From an uncultured Clostridia bacterium (GTDB lineage: Bacteria; Bacillota; Clostridia; Oscillospirales; Oscillospiraceae), in the NCBI GenBank assembly GCA_946184215.1, contig CAMHER010000040.1, positions 1 through 13,186 of the forward strand: 13,186 bases of DNA, written 5' to 3'. The translations under genes and the position numbers were made by a program. This document shows positions 1 through 6,088 of the stretch, one piece after another; position 1 is the first letter of the stretch, and each line of letters begins with the position of its first letter. Under the pieces are notes generated by a model. That model was not told where the DNA came from, made no database searches, and saw only the letters and a list, made by a program, of their open reading frames with translations.

Positions 1-34
1 GAGGTCAGCGGTTCGATCCCGCTTATCTCCACCA
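1..34 (+). tRNA. tRNA 3' end, probably tRNA-Ala (partial, cut by window edge)
   Basis: The window opens inside a tRNA. Visible parts are the end of the variable region (GAGGTC), a T arm AGCGG-TTCGATC-CCGCT with a perfect 5-bp stem and the usual TTC loop start (7-23), the 3' acceptor strand TATCTCC (24-30), discriminator A31 and an encoded CCA (32-34). From memory of clostridial tRNAs, this variable region, T arm and acceptor strand match tRNA-Ala, most likely the GGC isoacceptor. The anticodon lies outside the window, so the identity is inferred and the tRNA class is certain. An 11-bp stem terminator follows six bases after the CCA. Confidence 0.88.
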
Positions 35-39
35 AACAG

Positions 40-67
40 AAACCGAGGACTTTGGTCCTCGGTTTTT
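40..67 (+). terminator. Rho-independent terminator of the tRNA
   Basis: A perfect 11-bp stem pairs 40-50 (AAACCGAGGAC) with 55-65 around a TTTG loop and runs into a short T tract (63-67). The pairing can continue outside the core after a small internal bulge: 32-38 (CCAAACA, beginning with the tRNA's own CCA) is complementary to 67-73 (TGTTTGG). Confidence 0.88.
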
Positions 68-95
68 GTTTGGTGTAAACCGGCAGGTCCATACA

Positions 96-106
96 CCGCT
101 GACCTC
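96..106. repeat. Inverted copy of a tRNA segment
   Basis: CCGCTGACCTC at 96-106 is the exact reverse complement of 1-11 (GAGGTCAGCGG), the variable-region and T-stem part of the tRNA. Similarity probably continues into 107-118, whose reverse complement resembles a tRNA-Ala anticodon arm with a few bases missing. That extension cannot be tested because the matching part of the tRNA is outside the window. It looks like a rearranged tRNA fragment lying opposite to the intact gene. Confidence 0.7.
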
Positions 107-157
107 TTGCTATTCAATCCAATTGCGGCGACGGCGGCGGAACGCCGCCTAGTCCCC

Positions 158-188
158 GGAGGGGATTCGATCCCGCTTATCTCCACCA
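158..188 (+). pseudogene. Second copy of the tRNA 3' tail (tRNA remnant or att-like repeat)
   Basis: Positions 166-188 repeat 12-34 exactly over 23 bases: T loop, 3' T-stem strand, acceptor strand, discriminator and CCA. Upstream of it no D arm or anticodon arm can be built. Instead there are two GC-rich hairpins, 133-139 with 143-149 and 153-157 with 161-165. The short stretch 158-188 could still fold as a mini acceptor/T-like helix (GGAG with CTCC, GGGAT with ATCCC), but the T stem no longer pairs in the canonical register. Two origins fit: a decayed tandem tRNA copy, or a direct repeat left by site-specific integration into the tRNA 3' end. No integrase gene is present in the window. Confidence 0.72.
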
Positions 189-199
189 GACGCATTTGG

Positions 200-235
200 A
201 AAGGCTTGATTTCTTCGGAGATCAAGCCTTTTTTA
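200..235. terminator. Terminator with UUCG tetraloop
   Basis: A 14-bp stem (200-213 with 218-231, one G-T pair) is closed by C(TTCG)G, one of the most stable RNA tetraloops. It is followed on the plus strand by T229-T234. It ends any transcript through the tRNA remnant. It lies 18 bases beyond the stop of the converging DUF402 gene and could also stop that transcript, although the minus-strand T run is short (three T). Confidence 0.88.
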
Positions 236-252
236 TTGCCTGGGAATCTGTC

Positions 253-810
253 TCACCGGGGGGCATTATTCCTTTCCTCAAGCTTCGGGATCAGTTCGTT
301 GAGCTTGTCGGTAAAATAAACAGGCAGAGAATCAAGGTTTTCCAGTAAAAAGGCTTTGACCTGCGCGCCAGCCTCCCTGGCTCTGCGATATTGTTCCGGT
401 GTGATTGCGGCAGCGGCGAGGGCAGCATTCAACTCAGAGCGGTCTAGCTCATAGAGCCTGCCGTCATAGACAACGAAATCAAGATATAAATCGGTAAAGC
501 TGGGGTTATCTTTATCGGTGTCATTCCCGTCTGTCACATCGACGTAGATTTGAAGGAAGCGACCGCGGTCGTCAAACATCACGGTGAACCAGGCATGAGA
601 GCCATCCAGAGCGAGCTGCAGCCAGTAATAGCCGTTGTCGGCAAGCACGATTTCTTTTCCTCCGTAGATGCGGCAAAACGGCTCGCTGACTTCGAGCATT
701 TTCAGCAGCGAGATCTTCCCATGACCATAAGCGCAGAAAAAGGGGAGAATAATCTGCTCTTTGCGGCGTATGCGTGTCCACTCACTGCGCAACATATCCT
801 TTTCGGCCAT
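253..810 (-). CDS. DUF402 domain protein (FomD/Ntdp-like nucleotide phosphatase fold)
   Basis: The 185-residue product fits the usual 150-200 residues of DUF402 proteins. The recognisable core is residues 73-127: a beta segment with FLQIYVDVT, then DLYLDFVVYDGRLYELD and SEL, which provides the acidic positions used for metal binding in this fold. A helical C-terminus starts with ITPEQYRRA, also typical. Characterised relatives hydrolyse nucleoside di- or triphosphates (Staphylococcus Ntdp) or act in fosfomycin synthesis (FomD), so a soluble cytoplasmic metal-dependent phosphatase is likely but the substrate is unknown. The open frame extends upstream to 1074, but the start at 810 is preferred because GGGAG lies 7-8 bases upstream and a good promoter sits just behind it. 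The longer version would run through both promoters into the divergent gene. The next gene starts divergently at 967. Confidence 0.85.
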   Translation of the reverse strand: MAEKDMLRSEWTRIRRKEQIILPFFCAYGHGKISLLKMLEVSEPFCRIYGGKEIVLADNGYYWLQLALDGSHAWFTVMFDDRGRFLQIYVDVTDGNDTDKDNPSFTDLYLDFVVYDGRLYELDRSELNAALAAAAITPEQYRRAREAGAQVKAFLLENLDSLPVYFTDKLNELIPKLEERNNAPR

Positions 811-842
811 GATCAAGCTCCCTTCACAGGCTGTTTTAAAAA

Positions 843-871
843 AGAATAGCATATTCCGCCTGCCCTGACAA
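843..871 (-). promoter_or_regulatory. Sigma-A promoter of the DUF402 gene
   Basis: On the minus strand, TTGTCA (871-866) and TATTCT (848-843) are separated by exactly 17 bases. Each box differs from consensus by one position (TTGACA, TATAAT). The -10 ends 32 bases before the ATG at 810. Confidence 0.75.
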
Positions 872-895
872 GTAAAGCTGCCGGAAAGGATTTGG

Positions 896-924
896 TTGAC
901 AAGCGCGGCGGAGGATGACAAAAT
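896..924 (+). promoter_or_regulatory. Sigma-A promoter of the deaminase-fusion gene
   Basis: A consensus TTGACA (896-901) is followed after 17 bases by CAAAAT (919-924), preceded by TG at 916-917 in the extended -10 position. The ATG at 967 follows with AAAGGAG at 953-959. The divergent minus-strand promoter's -35 box is only 24 bases away, so a factor bound between them (872-895) could affect both genes. Confidence 0.65.
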
Positions 925-966
925 AAAGAAAAGTGAAACGGTGCGGCAGCAGAAAGGAGAGAGCGC

Positions 967-3414
967 ATGATTTTTTTCCAGCAGTTTTTTCTTGACCGCG
1001 AGAAAGATATCGCTGTGGATCTCTATCTGGATGGAGAAAAGCTTTTTCATGTGATCCGCACGCCGAATCATCATACAGGCAATCTTATTTCCAATCTGGC
1101 AAGACTTTGTGCTTTGGAGACGAGCGAGGATGAAAACGGCCTGAAGGTGATCCGGGGCGAGATCCCGTGCTATTTCGACGGGGACAACCGGAAAATGTAT
1201 ATCCTGCGTTTGGGAAACACCAAGATCGCGAACATTTTTCCGGACGGGAGAGTAGAGCTGAAAGCCTCGATCCCGGCTATCTCCAAAACGCTGATGAGTC
1301 AGACGAAAGATTACCGGCTTGGCGTCGAAAAGACGATCGTCAAGACCTATATCCGCTCAGACTGCAAATTCCGTACAGATCTGCATACGCACATGAACGG
1401 TAACCTTTCGCCCGATGTGTTGATCGCGCTGGGCATCACGCATCAGATCCGGTATCCCTATTACTATATCAAAAAGCTGGGCCTGCACTGCACGGCCGAT
1501 CAGATCAACAGGCTTGAAAAAGAGCGGATCGAAACCGAAAGGCAGCTCGGTGATATCCCTCTGTCTGGCAAACACCGGGAGAGAAGGATCGATGACTATA
1601 CTTTCCTCAATTTTGCCGAGCTGATCCTGGGCAACGAGACAGAGGCGGCATACAATATCGATCGTGTGCGCAACTCTCTGACGATCCCCAAGGACGGCCA
1701 GGCGGTCTTCGCCGACCTGGAGAAGGTTTATCTCTACCGCTATGTCTTCACAAAGGGCGTCCGTTCCCACGACACATTTGCCGGTGTCAACTTTGAGCGC
1801 ATCCCGGACCGCGAAGTGCGCGCCTATGCCGAGAGAATGCTGCGTGACAGAGAAGACGACCGCTATCGGAACAACACGCTCTATCAGGACCTTCTGCTGT
1901 GGATCGCCCGTGAGTATCAGAAGCACGGGATCGAATACGCCGAGATCTCTGACACGGCGCTGCTAAACCGCGCCGAGTTTCCCGCCCGGCTGCGGCAGAT
2001 CCATGAAATCATGCCGAATATCGCGCGGGAGACGGGCGTGCTGCTGCGCTTCCTCGCCGGAATCCGCCGGATCCCGCTGACGATCGTGCGCGATAAAAAA
2101 ACGCCGAACGATTATCTGGCGGAAAACCTGCGCTGTCTGCGGGCAATTGCCGCAGATCCCTACGTGGCGGGCAGTGACATTATCGGTGAGGAGATCAACG
2201 ACATCCTTGAGCTGCGAAGCGTGATCCGGGAGCTTGTCCGGATCGCGGGGGAAAACCCGGGATTCGTGATCCGCATCCACGCCGGTGAAAACGACAGTCT
2301 GCGCGACAACGTGGCCAACAGCATTCGCTGTGTGGCAGAATCGCTTGAACCGGGTCAGCCTTTCCCGCCGCTGCGGATCGGCCATGGGCTTTATACAAGC
2401 GATCTGAAAAGCCCCAAAGGACAGAAGCTGCTGTCGGAGATGCGCCGCTGCGGCGTAACGCTTGAATTTCAGATCACCTCCAACGTACGTCTGAACAATT
2501 TAAGCCACCTCGAACGGCACCCTCTTCGCAGCTATCTCCGGGCGGGGGTGAGCTGCGTTCAGGGAACGGACGGCGGCGCGCTCTACGGGACGAATTCCAT
2601 TGACGAGGAACTGAGCCTGGAGAAGCTGCTGGGTCTTTCCCACGAAGAACTCCTGCGCATGAGAAGGGCGGAGGACGCTATATTGACAGAAAGCCGCCGC
2701 GTTTTTCGCGAGCGGACGGAGTCTTTCGCCGAGCGCTTTCCGGGCGGAGATATAGAACGCTTTTACCGGTCCGCGCTTGAAGGATCCGAACAGACGAGCG
2801 GCGAGCTGTGGAGGGAGACAGCGCGGCTTGACGCAAGCCAGGCGCTGCGCGATCAGCTTGCACCGCTCCCCGACGGGGCGTTCCCGATCGTTATCGCAGG
2901 AGGGAGCTTCAACAACGACAGTCACCGTACAACACTCCGCGCCGCGGATCGGGAACTGATCGACGCGCTGCTTGCTGCCTGCGATCCGAAAAAGGTCGTA
3001 TTTGTGATCGGCCACAGCCTTCGTGCCCATGAGGGCTATCTGGTCCGCCGGTCTGCGGGACGGTTTCGCATTTTTGCGATTGTGCCGAGCCGGATCACAA
3101 GAGCGGAGTACAGCAGACTTTCCGGCAGCGGTGTAAAAGTGTTGGTGTCGATTGAGAGCTCCGGTATGGGCCTGTATAAAAGCTTTTCATACGAGATCTT
3201 CAAACGCAGACCGTCCGCGCTGCTTGCCTTCGACGGCAATTCCGCGGTGCTGAATCTGATCCAGGAGGCACGAAACGGCCGGGAAAAGTGCGCGATCTAT
3301 CTCAATCCCCGCTCGCGTGGGCTGGCTGCCAAGGCAAAAATGCTCGAGGGCTATGTTTTTCCGATCAGCCAGGCGGAAGAACTGCCGTTTTCACATCACC
3401 TCACGGCCAGGTAG
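967..3414 (+). CDS. Adenosine-deaminase-like metal hydrolase fused to N- and C-terminal extra domains
   Basis: The 815-residue product is more than twice the length of ordinary adenosine deaminase (about 340). Residues 1-130 are an unrecognised region with beta-strand character. The middle (about 135-590) is deaminase-like: TDLHTHMNG supplies zinc ligands H140 and H142, GIEYAEI (321-327) fits a core strand, RIHAGEN gives H438 and catalytic E441, RIGHG gives H473, and GTDGG gives zinc ligand D535. The family's second Asp of TDD is Gly536 here. A long insert (about 160-300) separates the first two motifs. Residues about 640-800 alternate hydrophobic strands and helices (IVIAGGSF, KVVFVIGHS, FRIFAIVPS, ALLAFDGNSA) and look Rossmann-like, perhaps of the SLOG/LOG type, which is an inference. 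No signal peptide or membrane span is seen, so it should be cytoplasmic. The gene has its own promoter and no co-directional partner. Substrate unknown; a nucleoside or nucleotide is likely. Confidence 0.8.
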   Translation: MIFFQQFFLDREKDIAVDLYLDGEKLFHVIRTPNHHTGNLISNLARLCALETSEDENGLKVIRGEIPCYFDGDNRKMYILRLGNTKIANIFPDGRVELKASIPAISKTLMSQTKDYRLGVEKTIVKTYIRSDCKFRTDLHTHMNGNLSPDVLIALGITHQIRYPYYYIKKLGLHCTADQINRLEKERIETERQLGDIPLSGKHRERRIDDYTFLNFAELILGNETEAAYNIDRVRNSLTIPKDGQAVFADLEKVYLYRYVFTKGVRSHDTFAGVNFERIPDREVRAYAERMLRDREDDRYRNNTLYQDLLLWIAREYQKHGIEYAEISDTALLNRAEFPARLRQIHEIMPNIARETGVLLRFLAGIRRIPLTIVRDKKTPNDYLAENLRCLRAIAADPYVAGSDIIGEEINDILELRSVIRELVRIAGENPGFVIRIHAGENDSLRDNVANSIRCVAESLEPGQPFPPLRIGHGLYTSDLKSPKGQKLLSEMRRCGVTLEFQITSNVRLNNLSHLERHPLRSYLRAGVSCVQGTDGGALYGTNSIDEELSLEKLLGLSHEELLRMRRAEDAILTESRRVFRERTESFAERFPGGDIERFYRSALEGSEQTSGELWRETARLDASQALRDQLAPLPDGAFPIVIAGGSFNNDSHRTTLRAADRELIDALLAACDPKKVVFVIGHSLRAHEGYLVRRSAGRFRIFAIVPSRITRAEYSRLSGSGVKVLVSIESSGMGLYKSFSYEIFKRRPSALLAFDGNSAVLNLIQEARNGREKCAIYLNPRSRGLAAKAKMLEGYVFPISQAEELPFSHHLTAR

Positions 3415-3456
3415 GATCGGCTGCCTTTTCGAAGGAAAAAGAATCGGCCGAAGTAC

Positions 3457-3469
3457 TTGAACTGTTCAA
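3457..3469. promoter_or_regulatory. Candidate operator palindrome over the -35 box
   Basis: TTGAAC-T-GTTCAA is a perfect 6+1+6 palindrome that begins exactly at the -35 box. A dimeric regulator bound here would block RNA polymerase. MMPL-type exporters are often controlled by TetR- or MarR-type repressors, but no regulator gene is in the window. Confidence 0.5.
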
Positions 3470-3485
3470 ATTTTATCGTTATAAT
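3457..3485 (+). promoter_or_regulatory. Sigma-A promoter of the exporter operon
   Basis: TTGAAC (3457-3462) and a perfect TATAAT (3480-3485) are separated by 17 bases. Transcription would start near 3492, leaving a leader of about 135 bases before the exporter ATG at 3626. Confidence 0.82.
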
Positions 3486-3496
3486 CAAAGGTCGTG

Positions 3497-3525
3497 TCCC
3501 GGAAGGAGAAGAACTCCTTCCGGGA
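3497..3525 (+). promoter_or_regulatory. Leader hairpin of the exporter mRNA
   Basis: A perfect 12-bp stem (3497-3508 with 3514-3525) with loop AAGAA starts about five bases into the predicted transcript. The 5' arm contains GGAAGGAG and the 3' arm contains the complement CTCCTTCC. No T run follows, so it is not a normal terminator. It may protect the 5' end or take part in an alternative structure with the exporter's ribosome binding site at 3610-3616. Confidence 0.6.
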
Positions 3526-3609
3526 ATGATTCGCCCGGCTGCGGCATACAGTGGCGAACATGAACGACCTTTTCATATTTTTATCAGGCAAAAAACTAAA
3601 ACAGGGAAC

Positions 3610-3616
3610 GGAAGGA
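3610..3616 (+). promoter_or_regulatory. Ribosome binding site deciding the exporter start
   Basis: GGAAGGA lies nine bases before ATG 3626. Candidate upstream in-frame starts, GTG 3551 and ATG 3560, have no comparable site. The same seven bases are complementary to 3515-3521 in the leader hairpin. Confidence 0.7.
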
Positions 3617-3625
3617 ACGGACCCG

Positions 3626-6088
3626 ATGGAACATACAAAAGAGAATAAACCGAATGTCATGGTACGGGTGGCAACCTTTATCGTGGATAAACGGAATCTG
3701 ATCTTCCTGCTGGTGGGGATCGCAATTGTTTTCTCAATTTTCTCGCGCAACTGGGTCGAGGTGGAAAACGACCTGACGGCATATCTCCCCGCCGGATCCG
3801 GAACGAAAGAGGGCCTGGATCTGATGGAGGAGCAGTTCATTACTTACGGCTCCGCCAAGGTCATGGTGGCCAACCTCTCCTATGAGGAGGCCGAGGCGCT
3901 CTGCGACGCGGTCAAACGCGTGGATGGCGTGCAGAGTGTGGACTTTGACGATACAAGCGAGCATTACAGCAAGGCGTCCGCGCTCTATTCGATCACGTTT
4001 GACTATGAGGAAACGGACGAGGCCTGCCTCACGTCTCTTGCGGCGGTCAGAACGCTGCTTGAACCCTATGATACCTATGTTTCGACCACGCTCGGCGATA
4101 CGAGCGCAGAGCTGATCGAGCAGGAAGTGAATATGATCACAGCCTTTGTCGCTGTGATCGTGGTCGTTGTGCTGACCTTTACCTCCCAGACCTATGCCGA
4201 GGTGCCGATCATTGGCTTGACTTTCATCGTTGCGGCGGTCATGAACGTCGGAACAAACTTCCTGATGGGGACGATCTCTTTTGTTTCCAACTCTGTTACA
4301 ACGATCCTGCAGCTTGCACTTTCGCTGGACTATGCGGTCATCTACTGCAACCGTTTCAAGGAGGAGCGGACAAGACACGAGCTGCGTGAGGCGGTCATCG
4401 TTTCCCTGTCCAAGGCCATCCCAGAGGTGGGCGCCAGCAGCCTGACGACCGTAGGCGGCCTGGTGGCCATGATGTTCATGAAATTCCGTCTCGGTCCGGA
4501 TATGGCCGTCAACCTGATCAAGGCGATCATCTTCTCCCTGTTCTCCGTCTTCACAGTCATGCCGGGACTGCTGATGCTGATGGGCAATCTGATGGAAAAG
4601 ACGCGGCACAAGAATTTTGTCCCAAAGGTGCCGTTCGTGGGGAAATTTGCCTATGCGACACGCGCCGTGATCCCGCCGATCTTCGTCCTGCTGATTGTCG
4701 GAGCCATTACGCTCTCCAACCGCTGCCCATACGTTTACGGCTATGACACCCTCAAGACCCCAAAACTCAATGAAATGCAGATCGCCGATCAGATGATCAG
4801 CGAGACCTTTTCCTCCCGCGCCATGGTCGCTGTTGTGGTTCCGGGCGGAGATTACAGCACCGAACAGAAGCTGATCCGCGAGCTGGAAGCCTTCGACGAG
4901 GTGGACTCGGTCACAGCCATTGCGAACGCAGACGCCATTGGCGGCTACAAGCTGGCTGACAAGCTCTCGCCGCGCCAGTTCGCCGAGCTGCTGAAAATTG
5001 ACTATGAAACGGCGGAATTTCTCTATGCGGCCTATGCTGTAAAGGCAGAGAGCTATGATAAACTGATCAGCGGCATTTCCAAGTACAACGTGCCGCTGAT
5101 CGACATGCTGCTGTATATCAGTGAGAAGGTGGACGATGGGTACATCACGCTGGAAGGCGAGCAGGCCGACACGCTTGCCGACGCCAAAGCTCAGATGCTG
5201 ATGGGGAAGCGGCAGCTTGAGGGCAGCGCATATGACCGCATGCTGGTCTATCTCACGCTGAGCGAGGCAGGAGACGAGACCTACCGCTTTACCGATACGA
5301 TCCGGGAAACAGCCCAGCGCAATTATCCGGACGGAAAGGTCTATGTGGTGGGTAATTCCACGAACCAGTACGAATTTGAAAAATCCTTCCAGGTCGATAA
5401 CGTCGTTGTCAGCGTGGTGTCCATCCTGATCGTTCTTGTGGTACTGCTGTTCACCTTCAATTCGGCGGGCATGCCGGTTCTGCTGATCCTGGTCATCCAG
5501 GGCAGCATCTGGATGAATTTCTCCTATCCGACGCTCGTTCACCGCGACGTGTTTTTCCTGACACAGCTTGTGGTCAGCTCCATCCAGATGGGCGCGAATA
5601 TCGACTATGCCATCGTCATTGCCAACCGTTATTCGGACAACATCAAAACCATGGAGCGGCGCGAGGCGATCATCGAGGCGATGAACTTTGCCTTCCCGAC
5701 GATCCTGACCTCCGGCACGATCCTGGCGGTTTCCGGCATTCTCATCAGCTTTCTGACGACGGAATGCACAATCAACGGTATCGGTGACGCGCTTGGCCGC
5801 GGCACGATCATTTCGATTATCCTGGTCATGTTCGTACTGCCGCAGATCCTCATTCTGGGAGGCAAGATCCTGGAAAAGACATCCTTCTCCATGCCGAATG
5901 TCTCGCGCGAGCAGCGCACGAACGGACTTGTCGCCGTTGACGGACTGATCGCGGGGGAGATCCGCGGCACAGTCAATGGGATGTTCCGCGGCACGATAGA
6001 CGGAGAGGTCGATGTACGTCTCCTCTCAGGCCGTGTCGAGGAGATGAAGAAAGAAGCATCGACGGAAGGAGGGAATGGCCATGAATAA
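3626..6088 (+). CDS. MMPL/RND-family exporter
   Basis: The 820-residue protein has the two-fold repeat of the MMPL family. Each half has one membrane helix, a large extracellular domain, then a block of five helices. The spans are about 24-41, 171-187, 193-212, 217-240, 270-286, 300-320 and, in the second half, 348-364, 592-612, 615-633, 642-662, 690-711 and 724-745. The conserved Asp of the proton pathway is present in both halves: LSLDYAVI (D235) and NIDYAIVI (D660). Family members export lipids, glycolipids or hydrophobic compounds using the proton gradient; the substrate here is not known. The cytoplasmic tail (about 766-800) has an unusual short-period pattern (GLIAGEIRG, GMFRGTIDGEVDV) resembling a few rungs of a bactofilin-like beta helix. 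The 3' end overlaps the next gene by 8 bases, so the two are translationally coupled and probably work together at the membrane. Confidence 0.9.
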   Translation: MEHTKENKPNVMVRVATFIVDKRNLIFLLVGIAIVFSIFSRNWVEVENDLTAYLPAGSGTKEGLDLMEEQFITYGSAKVMVANLSYEEAEALCDAVKRVDGVQSVDFDDTSEHYSKASALYSITFDYEETDEACLTSLAAVRTLLEPYDTYVSTTLGDTSAELIEQEVNMITAFVAVIVVVVLTFTSQTYAEVPIIGLTFIVAAVMNVGTNFLMGTISFVSNSVTTILQLALSLDYAVIYCNRFKEERTRHELREAVIVSLSKAIPEVGASSLTTVGGLVAMMFMKFRLGPDMAVNLIKAIIFSLFSVFTVMPGLLMLMGNLMEKTRHKNFVPKVPFVGKFAYATRAVIPPIFVLLIVGAITLSNRCPYVYGYDTLKTPKLNEMQIADQMISETFSSRAMVAVVVPGGDYSTEQKLIRELEAFDEVDSVTAIANADAIGGYKLADKLSPRQFAELLKIDYETAEFLYAAYAVKAESYDKLISGISKYNVPLIDMLLYISEKVDDGYITLEGEQADTLADAKAQMLMGKRQLEGSAYDRMLVYLTLSEAGDETYRFTDTIRETAQRNYPDGKVYVVGNSTNQYEFEKSFQVDNVVVSVVSILIVLVVLLFTFNSAGMPVLLILVIQGSIWMNFSYPTLVHRDVFFLTQLVVSSIQMGANIDYAIVIANRYSDNIKTMERREAIIEAMNFAFPTILTSGTILAVSGILISFLTTECTINGIGDALGRGTIISIILVMFVLPQILILGGKILEKTSFSMPNVSREQRTNGLVAVDGLIAGEIRGTVNGMFRGTIDGEVDVRLLSGRVEEMKKEASTEGGNGHE
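6066..6073 (+). promoter_or_regulatory. Ribosome binding site deciding the surface-protein start
   Basis: AAGGAGGG inside the end of the exporter gene is one base before ATG 6075 but seven bases before ATG 6081. The spacing favours 6081, which gives a signal peptide beginning MNKTGKR. Confidence 0.8.

Noticed and set aside
811..1074. Upstream extension of the minus-strand DUF402 frame to 1074
   Set aside because: It would cross both divergent promoters and overlap the start of the opposite gene, has no family similarity, and lacks the good ribosome binding site seen before the start at 810.
967..3414. RADAR defence system call for the deaminase fusion
   Set aside because: RADAR needs a neighbouring RdrA-type ATPase. 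The divergent neighbour is DUF402 and the downstream neighbour is an exporter, and the C-terminal domain does not obviously match RdrB.
3551..3625. Earlier exporter starts at GTG 3551 or ATG 3560
   Set aside because: Neither has a good ribosome binding site at normal distance, while ATG 3626 does, and the extra residues have no family match.
3734..5542. 602-codon open frame on the minus strand
   Set aside because: It lies fully inside the exporter gene; its composition (many His, Asp, Gln, Arg) is the usual antisense shadow of a membrane protein, and it has no motifs.
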